Assembly (NCBI RefSeq): GCF_023566055.1
Contig: NZ_JALIQP010000001.1
Span: forward strand, 186,001-250,000
Reading direction: 5' to 3'
Source: Halosolutus amylolyticus
Lineage (GTDB): Archaea > Halobacteriota > Halobacteria > Halobacteriales > Natrialbaceae
Length of the DNA: 64,000 nucleotides
Every line of letters starts with the position of its first letter. The stretch's first letter is position 1. A program made the translations under genes and the position numbers. Shown piece after piece: positions 19,035-29,344 of the stretch. The notes beneath the pieces are model-generated. The model made no database searches. It was given only the letters and a program-made list of their open reading frames with translations, and was not told where the DNA came from.

Positions 19035-19098
19035 ACGTGTTCGTCGACCGGCAGGATCATGACGGTTTCCCGAACGCGCCGTTCACGGTAACCGTCCC

Positions 19099-20115
19099 CT
19101 AGGTCACCCGATCGACGGCCCACGCGGCCCGCTCGCGGACGCTCGGGTCCGGGTCCTCGGCCGCGAGGGTCGCGAGTCGATCGGCCGCCCCGTCGACGCC
19201 GCCGTACCCGAGGGCGAGACAGGCGTTCGCCCGGACGTGCGCGTGGTCGTCGTCGAGCAGGGCGACGAGGCGCTCCCGTGCTGGTTCGACCGCCCCTTCG
19301 GCGCCAGCGGCCACGCGGGCGATCGTGACGGCGGCGTTCGCCCGCGTGTTCGGATCGTCGCTCTCGAGCGCCGTCGCGATGCGCGGACACGCCCCCTCGA
19401 CGGCGGCCGGATTCTGGTGGGCGACGTCGCCCAGGCAGCCGATCGCGTTGTTCCTGAGCGTCCCGTCGTCGTGATCGACCAGCGCCACGGCGTCGTCGAC
19501 GAACTCGAGCGCGGGCGAGGCCGCGTCCGATCGCGCGAGCCGTCCGAGTGCCGACAGCGCGGGTACGCCGTTTTCCGCCGGATCCCCCGCGAGCGCGTCG
19601 ATCAGGAGCGACGATGCGGGTTCGACCGCCGCCGGATACTCGATCGAGAGGGACGCGAGCAGACGCAGTCCCCAGCGATCGTACCCCCGGCGCTCCTCGA
19701 GCACGGCGAGAATCGCGTCCGCGTGCTCGACGACCGCGTCCGGCCGCTCCGTCGCGACGGCGTCGAGACAGCGCAGTAGCTCCCGCGTCGCTGGGTCTCG
19801 CTCGTTGTCGGCGGCAAACGAGACGATCTCGTCGACCGACGGTGCGACGTCGGCTGGCGATTCTTCGGCCAGTTCGGCCAGGCTCAGTGCGATCTCGTCG
19901 TGGAAGTCGATCGACGGGCGGCCGAGCAACGCCCGGAGTTTCGGCACGGTCGGCAGACAGAGCGACGGTTCCTCGTCGATCGTCTCCCTGATCCGTCGGA
20001 CCGCCTGCCGTTGACTGGTCGGATCGTGGTCGTCGAGTTGTGCGAGTACCGCCGGAAGGTCGAACGCGGCCGCGTTGTGACTCTTCTCGACGGTTTCGCC
20101 CCCATCCCCATCCAT
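19099..20115 (-). CDS. HEAT-repeat protein
   Basis: The 338-residue protein is made almost wholly of helical repeats about 36-40 residues long. Examples are 'RNNAIGCLGDVAHQNPAAV', 'TRANAAVTIARVAAGAEGAV' and 'VRANACLALGYGG', the typical HEAT-like pattern. It has no signal peptide or catalytic motif. Such proteins act as scaffolds, and phycobilin-lyase-like or deoxyhypusine-hydroxylase-like HEAT proteins are relatives. It lies 64 bases upstream of arsN2 in the same direction and may share its transcript. Confidence 0.85.
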   Translation of the reverse strand: MDGDGGETVEKSHNAAAFDLPAVLAQLDDHDPTSQRQAVRRIRETIDEEPSLCLPTVPKLRALLGRPSIDFHDEIALSLAELAEESPADVAPSVDEIVSFAADNERDPATRELLRCLDAVATERPDAVVEHADAILAVLEERRGYDRWGLRLLASLSIEYPAAVEPASSLLIDALAGDPAENGVPALSALGRLARSDAASPALEFVDDAVALVDHDDGTLRNNAIGCLGDVAHQNPAAVEGACPRIATALESDDPNTRANAAVTIARVAAGAEGAVEPARERLVALLDDDHAHVRANACLALGYGGVDGAADRLATLAAEDPDPSVRERAAWAVDRVT

Positions 20116-20231
20116 TGCACTCGCTGAATGTTCGAACGACGATAAGAGTGTTCTGGCAGTTTCGATCGCGCGCCGTCACCGTCCGGTTCGGTCCGGCGGA
20201 AAGGCCGGCCGGTGTGAGTGCGCGGGCGCTG

Positions 20232-21314
20232 CTAGTCGTCGCCCTTCCCCTCCCGAACGTCGATTCGGCCCTGATCGAGCGGGTCTTCGATGTCGCCCGT
20301 GATCGCCTCCAGCAGGTCGGTCACCGTCACCAGTCCGACGACGTCACCGTCCTCGATCACGAACGCGAGTTCCTGCTGTTCGGCCTGGAACTGGTCGATC
20401 GCGTCGCTGACGACCGTATCCGGGGAGAGCGTCATCGGCGGCGCGGCCAGTTCGGAAAAGTCGACGGTTCCGTCCGCCAACTCCTCGCGATGCCTGGCGA
20501 ACACGGGAAAGTACACGATCCCGTGGAAATCCGTCAACTCCGATCCGACCAGCGGATACCGCGTTTGCGGTCGCCGTTCCATCCGACGGGCGTTCTCCTC
20601 GAAGTCGGCCTCGGTCGAGAGTGCGACGATTTCGTCGGGTGGGATCATCACCTCGCGCACCGGCTGTTCGCCCACCTGGAGCGCGTTCATCACCTCCTCG
20701 CGCCGCTCGTCGCTCAGATCCCCCCGATCGAGGACGGTCCCGAGTCGGTTCCGGAGGTCGGCCCGCGACTCGATGACCTCCGCTTCGGTCTCGAGCCACG
20801 CGCCGGTCATCTCGATGCCGAACAGCCGGAGCGTCCCCTTCGCGACCCAGTCGCCGAACCGAATCAGCGGCGAGATCACCAGCGCGAACCAGTACAGCGG
20901 GGCCGCGCCGTACCGGCAGACCTGTTTCGAGCGTTCGACGCCGAGGTAGGTCGGCGTCTGTTCCCCGTGTGTCAGGTGCACCATGTTGATGAGAAAGAAC
21001 GCGAGGATCGACCCGAACCCGGCCGAGGCGAGAACCGTATTCTCGAAGACCGGTTCGAAGAGGGCCGCGAGTCCGGGCTCGGCGACGATCCCCAGTGCGA
21101 TACTGGTCCCCGAGATCCAGATCTGGCAGGTCGTCAGGTACAGTTCGAGATCGTCGGTCATCTCCCACGCCCGTCGCAGTCCGGGCGTGTCGAACTCCGA
21201 CTCCGGGTACTGCCGGGCGCGCGTCAGCCCGAACTCGATGGCGACGAAGTAGGCGTTGATCAGGATGAGCAGGATGCCGGCGATCAGTCGCCCGGTAATC
21301 TCGAGCGAATCCAT
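20232..21314 (-). CDS. CNNM/CorC-type membrane protein with CBS domains
   Basis: This 360-residue protein has an N-terminal DUF21 region with three to four helices ('LLILINAYFVAIEFGLTRAR', 'GTSIALGIVAEPGLAAL', 'FFLINMVHLTHGEQTP') and then two CBS domains from about residue 205 ('VREVMIPPDEIVALST' and 'FVIEDGDVVGLVTVTDLLEA'). The family takes part in magnesium or other cation efflux. I used the ATG at 21314, since the residues upstream do not look like the family and the first helix follows this Met. Confidence 0.92.
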   Translation of the reverse strand: MDSLEITGRLIAGILLILINAYFVAIEFGLTRARQYPESEFDTPGLRRAWEMTDDLELYLTTCQIWISGTSIALGIVAEPGLAALFEPVFENTVLASAGFGSILAFFLINMVHLTHGEQTPTYLGVERSKQVCRYGAAPLYWFALVISPLIRFGDWVAKGTLRLFGIEMTGAWLETEAEVIESRADLRNRLGTVLDRGDLSDERREEVMNALQVGEQPVREVMIPPDEIVALSTEADFEENARRMERRPQTRYPLVGSELTDFHGIVYFPVFARHREELADGTVDFSELAAPPMTLSPDTVVSDAIDQFQAEQQELAFVIEDGDVVGLVTVTDLLEAITGDIEDPLDQGRIDVREGKGDD

Positions 21315-21367
21315 CGTCGAACCGTACCACCGACGAACACAAATCAGTGGCCCCGCTCGGACGGGAT

Positions 21368-22264
21368 CTATCGCGCCCCGTCGGCCACGTCGCCGGATCG
21401 CTCCCGAATCACGACGTCCGCGCCCACGAACACTGTCCAGGAGTCGTCTCCGGACGGCAGTTCGAGGGCGGCGACCAGCGGATCGGTGCCCGCGAGCGTT
21501 GGGGCCGAAAACGTCCCCCACTCGTACTCCCAGAACGGCCGGTCGGTGGGCTCGATCCCGTGCTCGCGGAGTCGCGTCGAGACGGCCGGTCGGTTCGTGA
21601 GCACGAGTCCGATCGGGGCACGAAGCGCCGCACTACAGCCCGAACAGTCGAACACGACCGGGAGGCTCTCCGGGTGCGTCGCGGCTCCCGGTCGGATCGC
21701 CGATCGCATGCGACCGGCACAGAACGGACACACGCCGTCGTCCGCGAGGGTGACGTAGTGTCGTGTACGCGCCGCGTACGCCTCGGCGAGCGATTCCCGG
21801 GAACGCGCGTGCGCCGCGCCCGGCGGGAAGTCGAACCGTGAGAGGGTCCGCTCACACGATCGACACCGGACGACGCATTCGCCGTCGCGGTACCCCATCT
21901 CGACGGCCGATCGGCCGCAGTTCCCACACCGGGAGTCGATCTCTGCGACCGGCAAATCGTCCGCCGGGCCGAGAACGCGGGCGGCCAGCACGTTGGTCGC
22001 CCACCGCCCCTGGTGGGTGAGGTCGTACCCCTCGTCAGTGTCCTGGACGTAACCGTCCCGAAGGTTCCGGAGGTGGTAGTTGAACCGGCCGCGATCGGTC
22101 GCCGACGATCGATCGAACAGGTCCGCGTACTGGAGCGGCGCCCCCGCGGCGAGAGCGGCCAGAATCTCGAGTCGGACCTCGTGGGCGAGACGGCCGAACG
22201 ACTCCTGTTCGGCCGCCCGCGATTCGGTCTCGTGGTTCGGATCGTCGGAATCGTTCGGGGTCAT
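21368..22264 (-). CDS. Winged-helix transcription regulator with zinc-ribbon-like region
   Basis: This 298-residue protein begins with an ArsR-like winged helix: 'LAHEVRLEILAALAAG' near 26 and 'GRFNYHLRNLRDGYVQ' near 58. It continues with four CxxC pairs at about residues 113, 133, 179 and 208 ('CGNC', 'CRSC', 'CPFC', 'CSGC') that look like two zinc ribbons. Haloarchaea have many such HTH proteins with a C-terminal sensor region. It is divergent from the GNAT gene at 22388 and may control it or itself. Confidence 0.85.
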   Translation of the reverse strand: MTPNDSDDPNHETESRAAEQESFGRLAHEVRLEILAALAAGAPLQYADLFDRSSATDRGRFNYHLRNLRDGYVQDTDEGYDLTHQGRWATNVLAARVLGPADDLPVAEIDSRCGNCGRSAVEMGYRDGECVVRCRSCERTLSRFDFPPGAAHARSRESLAEAYAARTRHYVTLADDGVCPFCAGRMRSAIRPGAATHPESLPVVFDCSGCSAALRAPIGLVLTNRPAVSTRLREHGIEPTDRPFWEYEWGTFSAPTLAGTDPLVAALELPSGDDSWTVFVGADVVIRERSGDVADGAR

Positions 22265-22387
22265 GTCGTTCGTTGAGTTCCGCGTGACCCCTCCTCCCTC
22301 TCGAACCGTTTTGCCGGGGTCGCCGGGGAACGAAATTTCTCCAAATAACTATGTCGGCGACGGGACACATGAATCGCACGAAACGTC

Positions 22388-22984
22388 ATGCCAGGACACG
22401 TCTTCCTCGAGGGCGACCGCGTCGTCCTCAGCGTCGTCGAACGCGCCGACCCGGACCTCGCGGCGCTCGGACACGCCCGCAACGATCCCGCGTTTCGCCG
22501 CGCGCTCGGGTTCGACACGCCGTGGTCGCGCGATCGAGTGGCGGAGTTTCTCGACTCCGCGGCGAACGACGAATCGAGTATCAACCTCCTCGTCTGCCTC
22601 GCCCCGGATCTCGAACGCGGGAACGGACCCGCGTCTGACGAACCGACGGCGGCGGATCCAGAGATACTCGGGGCCGTCAACCTCTTCGACGTCGATCGCC
22701 ACACCGGGACGCTCAGCTACTGGCTCTACGACGCGTACCAGGGCGAGGGGTACGCGACCGAGGCCGTCTCGGCGGTGGTCGAGTACGCGTTCGCCGAACT
22801 CGGCCTTCACCGGGTCGAAGCCCGGGCGTTCGCCGAGAACGATCGCTCGCGGGCCCTGCTCGACCGACTGGGGTTCGTCCACGAAGGGACCGAACGGGAG
22901 TGTGACTTCGCGAACGGCGAGTACCGGAACGTCGAGCGATACGGGCTCCTCGAAGACGAGTGGGACGGACCGGGGTGGGAGTAA
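22388..22984 (+). CDS. GNAT acetyltransferase, RimJ/RimL-like
   Basis: The 198-residue product has the RimJ/L layout: 'VNLFDVDRHTGTLSYWLYD' near 98, 'YQGEGYATEAV' with the acetyl-CoA loop near 118, 'FAELGLHRVEARAFAEN' near 136 and 'LLDRLGFVHEGTERE' near 160. It should acetylate an amino group of a protein or small molecule. The HAD gene follows with a start just three bases after its stop, so they form an operon. Confidence 0.9.
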   Translation: MPGHVFLEGDRVVLSVVERADPDLAALGHARNDPAFRRALGFDTPWSRDRVAEFLDSAANDESSINLLVCLAPDLERGNGPASDEPTAADPEILGAVNLFDVDRHTGTLSYWLYDAYQGEGYATEAVSAVVEYAFAELGLHRVEARAFAENDRSRALLDRLGFVHEGTERECDFANGEYRNVERYGLLEDEWDGPGWE

Positions 22985-22986
22985 TC

Positions 22987-23676
22987 GTGACGAGGACCGA
23001 CACCGCCTACGAGACCCTCGTTTTCGATCTCGATCGGACGCTAGTCGTACACGACCAGTCGACGGCGGACGTGTTCGAGGCCGCCTGTGCGCGCTGTGGC
23101 GTCGAGCCGTTTTGCGACACGGACGCGCTCGAACTCACCTCTCGGCTCGTCGCGAACGGGTCGACGGAACTCGACGCGGCGGCCTTCGATCGGCGGCTGT
23201 TCGCCACCGCGGCGACGGCGGCGGGCGCGACGATCGATCCGACGGAACTCGCGAGTGCGTACGACGACGTGCTAGACGAGAGCGCCGTCTCGCTCCGACC
23301 GGGGGCGCGAACGGCGCTCGCGCTCGCCGAGGAGTACGAGACGGCCCTCGTGACGAACGGACCGGAACGGACCCACGCGACGAAGCTCGCGGCCGCCGGT
23401 ATCCGTGACCGGTTCGACGTGATCGTCTTCGGGAGCGACGTCTCGCGGGTCAAGCCGGCCCCGGACCCGATCGAACGCGCTCTGGGGCGACTGGGATCGG
23501 ACCCGGCACGCGCGCTGAAGATCGGGGACTCGCTCGAGAAAGACGTCGCCGGTGCGAACGCCGCCGGTGTCGACTCGGTCTGGATCCCGTTCGCGGACCG
23601 ATCGCGAACGACGGCCGATCCGGAACCGTCCTACACCCTCTCGACGCTGGCCGAGTTACCGGCGCTCCTCGAGTAG
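22987..23676 (+). CDS. HAD-superfamily phosphatase
   Basis: The 229-residue protein has all HAD motifs: 'FDLDRTLVV' with the nucleophile Asp near residue 15, 'LVTNGPE' (motif II) near 120, Lys in 'VSRVKPAPDP' (motif III) and 'KIGDSLEKDVAGANAAG' (motif IV). It should hydrolyse a phosphate ester. I used the GTG at 22987, which follows the GNAT stop at once; upstream GTG codons in frame would overlap that gene. Confidence 0.88.
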   Translation: MTRTDTAYETLVFDLDRTLVVHDQSTADVFEAACARCGVEPFCDTDALELTSRLVANGSTELDAAAFDRRLFATAATAAGATIDPTELASAYDDVLDESAVSLRPGARTALALAEEYETALVTNGPERTHATKLAAAGIRDRFDVIVFGSDVSRVKPAPDPIERALGRLGSDPARALKIGDSLEKDVAGANAAGVDSVWIPFADRSRTTADPEPSYTLSTLAELPALLE

Positions 23677-23715
23677 CGATCCCGCCCGTCGCCGACCGCG
23701 ATGCGCTTCGACCGC

Positions 23716-25743
23716 TCAGGCCAGCCACTCGTCGGGTTTCGTGTCGTAGTCGACGTCGTCGGCGGCGAGGTGATCGACCTCCTCCCAGGGGACGTCCTCC
23801 ATCGTCACCTCGTCGCCGTCGTACCGGAGCAGTTTGCCGCGCTCTTCCGGCTCCGGCTCGCGGTTGCGGCGCTTGGCGACTTCGATGTCGTGGTCGTCGA
23901 CCTCCTTGACGATCGTCAGGAGATTGACGGGGCGCCCCCACAGCTCGAAGATCCGTTTGAGCGTCTCCCGGGCCTGACCCAGGTCGAGCATGACGCCGTT
24001 GTACTGGTGGCCGAGCAGGAGTTCGTTGGCGTTGTTGTAGTTGCCGTCGTAGACCGCGATCGTCGGCTTCCCGAAGTTGGTGAACTGGAGGAGAAGCTTC
24101 TTCTTCACGTCGTCGGCGGCGTCGCTGGCCACGTGGAACTGACCGGTCGCCGCGGAGTGTTCGTACGTGAAGTAGTTGTTCGCGGTGATGAACTCCTCCG
24201 TGAGGAACTCGTCGAGGAAGGTGACGTCGTTGTGGCTCTCGCGGACGTCGAACATGCGGTCCCAGCCGGCGGTGAACTCGACGTCCTCGAGGGCCTCCGC
24301 GACCGACACGTACCGCGCGTCGTCGAACAGGTAGCGCCCGATCCGCTCGAGTTCGTTCTGGTTGATCCGGCCGAGGAAACCGCGATGTTGGCGCTTGACC
24401 AGCGAGTAGTGGCGGCGGGCCAGCCCCTCGTAGGTGAGCACCTTCCACGGGTATTTCTCGACGTCGATCTCGCCGTCACGGGCCCGATCGAGCGCGTCGT
24501 GGTCGACCCACTCGTCGGGGACGTCCTCGAGCTGGTCCAGCGTCTCGCTGGAGATGTCGTCGATCGCCTGCGGCGGCTCGAGCGTCTCGAGCACCTCGTC
24601 GAAGTCGACGACGTCGGTCAGGTTGCGCCACGAGATCCCCTCGACGCGGAGGAGCCGTTCGAGGACCTCCCGGCGGTTCGTCGTGTTCTCGACGTACTCC
24701 CACAGTTCGAAGCCGAGGCTGTAGGGGTTGAGCCCGGGCGAGGCGAGCACTTTCGCCATGTGATCGGCGTAGTTGAGGAACTCGTCGTCGCCGGCGAACG
24801 CCTCGTCGGACATCATCAGCGACTCCCAGTAGGCCGCCCAGCCCTCGTTCATCACCTTGGTCATCTTCTGGGCGGCGAAGTAGTACGCCTCCGCCCGCAT
24901 CATGTCGAGGATGTCCCGTTGCCACGGCTCCATCTCGACGCCGCGGCCGGCCTCCTCGTCGTACTGTTTGCCGTACTCGCGGACGAACGCGAGCACGTCT
25001 TTCTGGGGTTCCTCCGGGAAGTTCACGGGGCCGTCCTCGCCCTCGAGTTTCTCGACCCACTCCTCGTCGAACACCTCGCCCTTGATCTCGTCCGAGAGGT
25101 CGAGTTCGTCGAGTTTCTTCGCGAGGTCCTCGTCGATCTTGTCGACCGGGCCGTCGATGTCGAGTCGCCGCTCGAACACCCGGTGCTGGTCGATGTTGTC
25201 CTCCAGCGAGAGACAGTGATCGACCCACTTCTCGACCTCGGCCCGATCGATCTCGGGATCGGACATGTACTCGTCGATCGCGCGGGCGTGGCGTTCGAGC
25301 ATGGCCGCGGCGTTGACCTGGGCCTCGTCGGCCTGGCCCCGTGTGAAGAGGCCGAACCACTCGTTGTTCGAGAAGAAGTCGGAGTGGGCCTCGACGTGGG
25401 TGATGACGGCCTTCTGGTCGGCCAGCGTGTTCGACTCCTGGAGGAACGCGTGGGCCGGGTTGTCGTTGTTGACGATCTCGAAGGCCTTCCCGCCGCTGTA
25501 CTGGCCCTGCTTTTGCTGCTTGTCGTACTGCATCCCCCACCGCCAGTGCGGGTACCGCGACTGGAATCCGCCGTAGGCGATGAGTTCGTTCATCTCGTCG
25601 TAGTCGACGATCCAGTACTTGACCGGGTAGGGTTCGAGGCCGAGTTTCTGGGCCAGGTTCCTCGCCTCCCGTACCGGTTCCTCGAGGTCGGTCGCGATCG
25701 CTTGCTTGCGGAATCTGTCCGCGTTGGAATTCGTTCTACTCAT
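23716..25743 (-). CDS. SpoVR family protein
   Basis: This 675-residue protein is a full-length SpoVR/YcgB homolog, with '[19 protein letters not shown]' near 44, 'RYPHWRWGM' near 65, 'HVEAHSDFF' near 117 and '[10 protein letters not shown]' near 305. Bacterial SpoVR acts in spore cortex formation or stress response; its biochemical role is unknown. It starts inside the YeaH gene end (eight-base overlap) and is the last gene of the PrkA-PrkA-YeaH-SpoVR unit. The family is usually found with PrkA and YeaH. Confidence 0.94.
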   Translation of the reverse strand: MSRTNSNADRFRKQAIATDLEEPVREARNLAQKLGLEPYPVKYWIVDYDEMNELIAYGGFQSRYPHWRWGMQYDKQQKQGQYSGGKAFEIVNNDNPAHAFLQESNTLADQKAVITHVEAHSDFFSNNEWFGLFTRGQADEAQVNAAAMLERHARAIDEYMSDPEIDRAEVEKWVDHCLSLEDNIDQHRVFERRLDIDGPVDKIDEDLAKKLDELDLSDEIKGEVFDEEWVEKLEGEDGPVNFPEEPQKDVLAFVREYGKQYDEEAGRGVEMEPWQRDILDMMRAEAYYFAAQKMTKVMNEGWAAYWESLMMSDEAFAGDDEFLNYADHMAKVLASPGLNPYSLGFELWEYVENTTNRREVLERLLRVEGISWRNLTDVVDFDEVLETLEPPQAIDDISSETLDQLEDVPDEWVDHDALDRARDGEIDVEKYPWKVLTYEGLARRHYSLVKRQHRGFLGRINQNELERIGRYLFDDARYVSVAEALEDVEFTAGWDRMFDVRESHNDVTFLDEFLTEEFITANNYFTYEHSAATGQFHVASDAADDVKKKLLLQFTNFGKPTIAVYDGNYNNANELLLGHQYNGVMLDLGQARETLKRIFELWGRPVNLLTIVKEVDDHDIEVAKRRNREPEPEERGKLLRYDGDEVTMEDVPWEEVDHLAADDVDYDTKPDEWLA

Positions 25744-27067
25744 CTTCTTCACCCTCCGTCGAGAGGATCTCGTAGATCGCGTCGGTCACGTCGGACTTGT
25801 CGTTGACGTAGGCCACCGCGACGTCGTCGGAATCGGTGCCGAAGTGGCGTTCCAGTTCCTCGGCGTGGGTGGCGTTGATCGCGTTGCCGCTCGGCTGGGT
25901 CTCGACGTACGCGTGGAGGTTGGCCGGAATCTCCTCCATCAGCGGGATGACCCGCTCCTCGGTGTCGTTGCTCGAGTTCTCGGAGTCGCCCGCCGCGAAG
26001 ACGTAGCGGTTCCAGTCGCTCCAGGGGAACTCCTCCAGCAGCTGGTCGGCGAGTTCGTACGCGCTCGAGATCTTCGTCCCGCCGCCCGATCGGATGCCGA
26101 AGAACTCGTCGCGTTCGACCTGCCAGGCGTCGGCGTCGTGGGCGATGTAGACGAACTCGGCGTTGTCGTACTTGCCCTGGAGGTACCAGTCCAGCGGCGT
26201 GAACGTCCGCTCGACGAGTTCGCGCTTCTTCTCGCGCATCGACCCGGAGACGTCGCGGATGTTGACGACGACGACGTTCTTCTCTTTCTCCTCGATGATC
26301 TCGGGGTAGCGGTAGCGTTCGTCCTCCCGGCGGAAGGGGACGTGTTTGATCCCCTCGCGGCGGATCTGCTGCTGGACCGTCTGGCGCTCGACGTTCTCCT
26401 CGACCTCGTCGATCGAGTCCCACGCGTCCAGTTCGTCCTCGGGAATGTCGTCGTAGGCCTCCTCGACCCAGGCCATCGACACCGGGACGTTCTCCCCGCG
26501 GGCCCACTCGAAGACGTCGCGCGGGCCGAACCCCTCGACCTTGCAGACCTCCCTGAGGAAGTCCTCGTCGAAGTCCATCGCGAGTTTGCGCTTGAGCCCC
26601 TCCTTGAACATCCGCTCGAAGTCGAGCGTGCTGTCGGGGCCGGTCCGGGTGAGGTCCGTGAAGGGACCTTCCTTCTCCTCGATGACCTTCTTGCCCTTCG
26701 GATCGAGGTCGAGGCCGAGTTCCTCGTCGAGTTCCTGGGCGAACTCTTCGGGATCCATCTCGTAGTACTCGTGCTCGCCGCCGTCCTCGCCGGGTTCGTC
26801 CCCGTCGTCGCCGTCGTCGTCGCCCGGCTGCGGCTGGGGTTGACCGACCGGCTGGCCGACGTCCGGCGTGTCGCCGTCGCCCTGTCCGACGCCACCCTGG
26901 TCGCGCCGATCGTACTCGAACTCCGGGAGCGAGACGATCTTGACCGGGATGTTGATCTCGCCGGGTTTGCTCTGTCCGAGGTCGCCGTACTGGATGAAGT
27001 CGGCGAGGTCCTCGCGGCGCTCCTCGCCGACTTCGCGGAATCGTTCGAGGTCGTCTCTCAGTCCCAT
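25736..27067 (-). CDS. YeaH/YhbH family VWA protein (DUF444)
   Basis: The 443-residue protein starts '[17 protein letters not shown]'. It has a Gly/Asp/Gln-rich linker at 57-100 and a von Willebrand A domain with an intact MIDAS motif 'DVSGSM' at 272-277. Family members are partners of PrkA kinases. The gene overlaps PrkA2 upstream by ten bases and SpoVR downstream by eight, so translation is coupled. I used the ATG at 27067, since the long in-frame sequence before it is the shadow of PrkA2. Confidence 0.94.
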   Translation of the reverse strand: MGLRDDLERFREVGEERREDLADFIQYGDLGQSKPGEINIPVKIVSLPEFEYDRRDQGGVGQGDGDTPDVGQPVGQPQPQPGDDDGDDGDEPGEDGGEHEYYEMDPEEFAQELDEELGLDLDPKGKKVIEEKEGPFTDLTRTGPDSTLDFERMFKEGLKRKLAMDFDEDFLREVCKVEGFGPRDVFEWARGENVPVSMAWVEEAYDDIPEDELDAWDSIDEVEENVERQTVQQQIRREGIKHVPFRREDERYRYPEIIEEKEKNVVVVNIRDVSGSMREKKRELVERTFTPLDWYLQGKYDNAEFVYIAHDADAWQVERDEFFGIRSGGGTKISSAYELADQLLEEFPWSDWNRYVFAAGDSENSSNDTEERVIPLMEEIPANLHAYVETQPSGNAINATHAEELERHFGTDSDDVAVAYVNDKSDVTDAIYEILSTEGEEDE

Positions 27068-29343
27068 CTGTATGACACCTGTCCCATGACGTGTCTGCTG
27101 GTTAGCTCGGCCGACGCCTCCGAGTAGTCGAAGAGGTCGACCATCGTGTCGATCGTGTCCGCCTTGACGGATTCGGTCTGCGTGCCGCTCGGTGGGTCGT
27201 CCCACTGGCGCGGGTCGAAGTCCTCGAACGTGCGCTCGACGTCGTCCCAGTCGTGGCTCTCGAGGACGGTCTTGATGACCGGGATCGCCGTCAGGTCGAC
27301 GTCCTGCACCGAGAAGTCCTCGTCGCGGTGTTCCCACGCGTGGCGGTTCAGCGACGTGATCACCTTCTCGCGTCGGAAGTTCCGCACGCTTTCCCGGGGG
27401 AGGTTCCCCTCGTAGTCGTCCTCGGAGAACCGGCCGAGGTGCTCGATCTCGAACAGCTTCATCTTCAGCGGGTCCGGTTCGACGCGCTCGCCGCGATCGT
27501 TGTACAGCGGCTCGTCGGTCTCCCACGCGTAGACGTGTTCGACGTACTCCGCGACGGTGTCCTCGTCGACCCGTTTCTCGTGCATGATCGCCTCGATGAC
27601 GTCGCTCTCCTGCTGGTCGAAGATGTAGTTCTTCACGGGCACCACGCGGTTCTCGAACTCCGATCGCTCGCCGGTCGAGAAGACCGGGGCGTCGGCCATC
27701 CCCTCGGCCATCCCGTTTAACACGTCGCGGGGCATCACCACGTTCTCGACCGGCAGGACCGGGTGGTGGCGGTCCTTGTCCGTCCGCAACAGTTCCGCCA
27801 GGGTGTCCCGCGTGTACGTGACGGGGACGCCGTGTTCGCCGTCGTGGCCGTCGTCGTCGAAGTCGAAGTCGTCTTTCTCCCGCCGGGTGTCGCCCTCCTG
27901 GAGGTAGCCCTGGTCGTAGATCAGGGCCTTGTCGACGAGGTCCAGCCCGTTCGGGAGGTCCTCCTCGTCGAGCCGGGTGGCGACGGCGTACAGCGCGGCG
28001 GCCTCGATCGCGTGGGGCGCAAACTCCTGCTCCCTGGCCTCGCCGTCCTGATCTTTCACCGTTATCCGCACCGGTTCACGGATCCGATCGGCCAGTTCGT
28101 CGTAGCTCTCGGCCGTCCAGACCTCCGTCTCGTTCGTGAGTTCCCGCCGGATGAGTTCACACTCCAGCGAGAGGTTCGTGAGGTAGCCGAACTGGTGCTT
28201 GTCGAGGCGGCGTTTGAGCGCCTTCAGGGGGTCCATTCCGTTGCGATCGGCGTGCTGGTTGAGTTGCGCTTCGAGGTCGGGATTGGAGATGATCAGCAGC
28301 TGGCTGTCGACGTCCATCCCGATCCCCTTGTCCAGCTTGACGGACTGCTCGTCGGGGACGTTCAGCAGCTTCTGGAGCAGGTCGGCGTGCTGGGCCGCGT
28401 CCTCGACGATCGTGAGGACGCCGTTGCCCTGCGACAGGACGCCGTCGTAGCTGAACGCTTGCGGATTCTTCCGGCCCCGGGAGTCGAGTTCCTGGAGCAT
28501 CCCGTGCATCCACGAGCCGACGAGCCGTTCCTTCGGCGGGCCGTCGTCCTCGCTGTGGAGGACGCCGACACCCTGGCCGACGTCGACGACGTAGTTCTTC
28601 ACGCGGAGGTGTTTGTCGTCGGCGATCTCGGAGAACAGCTCTCCCTTGCCCTCCCGGCGGTACCGCTCCTCGAGGAAGTCGTAGGCTTCCCGCGAGAAGG
28701 GGTCGAGGGCCGCGTCCACGCGAACGGGAACGTGATCGTCGAGTTCGCCGTTGAGGTCCTCGAGGATGCGCTCGCGGACGCTCTCGGGGAACACCGACAG
28801 CGGGTGTGCCTGGACCGGACTCTCGTACCAGTGCTGGTCGTCCCCGGCCGTGGGATCGCCGCCGTAGCTCAGGCCGCGATCCTCGGCCTCTGCGGTCGTC
28901 ACGTTCCACTCGACGGTGTAGCGCCGGCCCTCGGGGGTCTTCGAGTACTCCCGCAGGCCGTTGACCAGACAGCGCTTGAGTTCCGACTTGCCCGTCGCGG
29001 TCGGTCCCTCGAACCAGATGATTTTCTCGTCTTTCGCCCGGCCCGCGGCGATCGATCGGAGGTCGTCGACGAACCCGTTCAGTACCTCGGTGTTGCCGAG
29101 GATGGCGTGCTCGCCGTCGTTGTGCGGATCGTCGAAGAAGCGGTAGCGCTCCTTCTCCTCGCCCTCCTCGACCACGGTCCGGGTGCCGGCGGCTTCGATC
29201 GCCTCGAGCAGGTACTTCGAGGCGTGGGAGGCGATCGTCGGGTTCTCGAAGATGCGATCGACGTACGCCGCGAGGCTCATCGGCTCCTCGTAGGTCTCCT
29301 CGAGCGTCCGATCGGCCTCGGTGACGTAGTCGTTCCCCGTCAT
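27058..29343 (-). CDS. PrkA-type AAA/serine kinase, second copy
   Basis: This 761-residue protein has Walker A 'GPTATGKS' at 113-120 within a PrkA AAA domain and a long C-terminal half with the PrkA kinase-like region. It is 70 residues longer than its neighbour and differs from it in the P-loop and linker. PrkA in bacteria phosphorylates proteins and modulates stress and carbon responses; an ATP-dependent protease activity has also been proposed. It follows PrkA1 with a single base between stop and start, so the two are co-expressed and may form a hetero-oligomer. Confidence 0.92.
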   Translation of the reverse strand: MTGNDYVTEADRTLEETYEEPMSLAAYVDRIFENPTIASHASKYLLEAIEAAGTRTVVEEGEEKERYRFFDDPHNDGEHAILGNTEVLNGFVDDLRSIAAGRAKDEKIIWFEGPTATGKSELKRCLVNGLREYSKTPEGRRYTVEWNVTTAEAEDRGLSYGGDPTAGDDQHWYESPVQAHPLSVFPESVRERILEDLNGELDDHVPVRVDAALDPFSREAYDFLEERYRREGKGELFSEIADDKHLRVKNYVVDVGQGVGVLHSEDDGPPKERLVGSWMHGMLQELDSRGRKNPQAFSYDGVLSQGNGVLTIVEDAAQHADLLQKLLNVPDEQSVKLDKGIGMDVDSQLLIISNPDLEAQLNQHADRNGMDPLKALKRRLDKHQFGYLTNLSLECELIRRELTNETEVWTAESYDELADRIREPVRITVKDQDGEAREQEFAPHAIEAAALYAVATRLDEEDLPNGLDLVDKALIYDQGYLQEGDTRREKDDFDFDDDGHDGEHGVPVTYTRDTLAELLRTDKDRHHPVLPVENVVMPRDVLNGMAEGMADAPVFSTGERSEFENRVVPVKNYIFDQQESDVIEAIMHEKRVDEDTVAEYVEHVYAWETDEPLYNDRGERVEPDPLKMKLFEIEHLGRFSEDDYEGNLPRESVRNFRREKVITSLNRHAWEHRDEDFSVQDVDLTAIPVIKTVLESHDWDDVERTFEDFDPRQWDDPPSGTQTESVKADTIDTMVDLFDYSEASAELTSRHVMGQVSYRWD

Positions 29344-29344
29344 G

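Noticed and set aside
18591-20115. Arsenic-resistance operon
   Set aside because: Only an ArsN2-type acetyltransferase is present. No arsenite transporter, arsenate reductase or arsR-type gene is beside it.
23701-25806. 701-residue plus-strand open frame
   Set aside because: It is the antisense of SpoVR with a Val/Asp/Arg-rich product and no domains.
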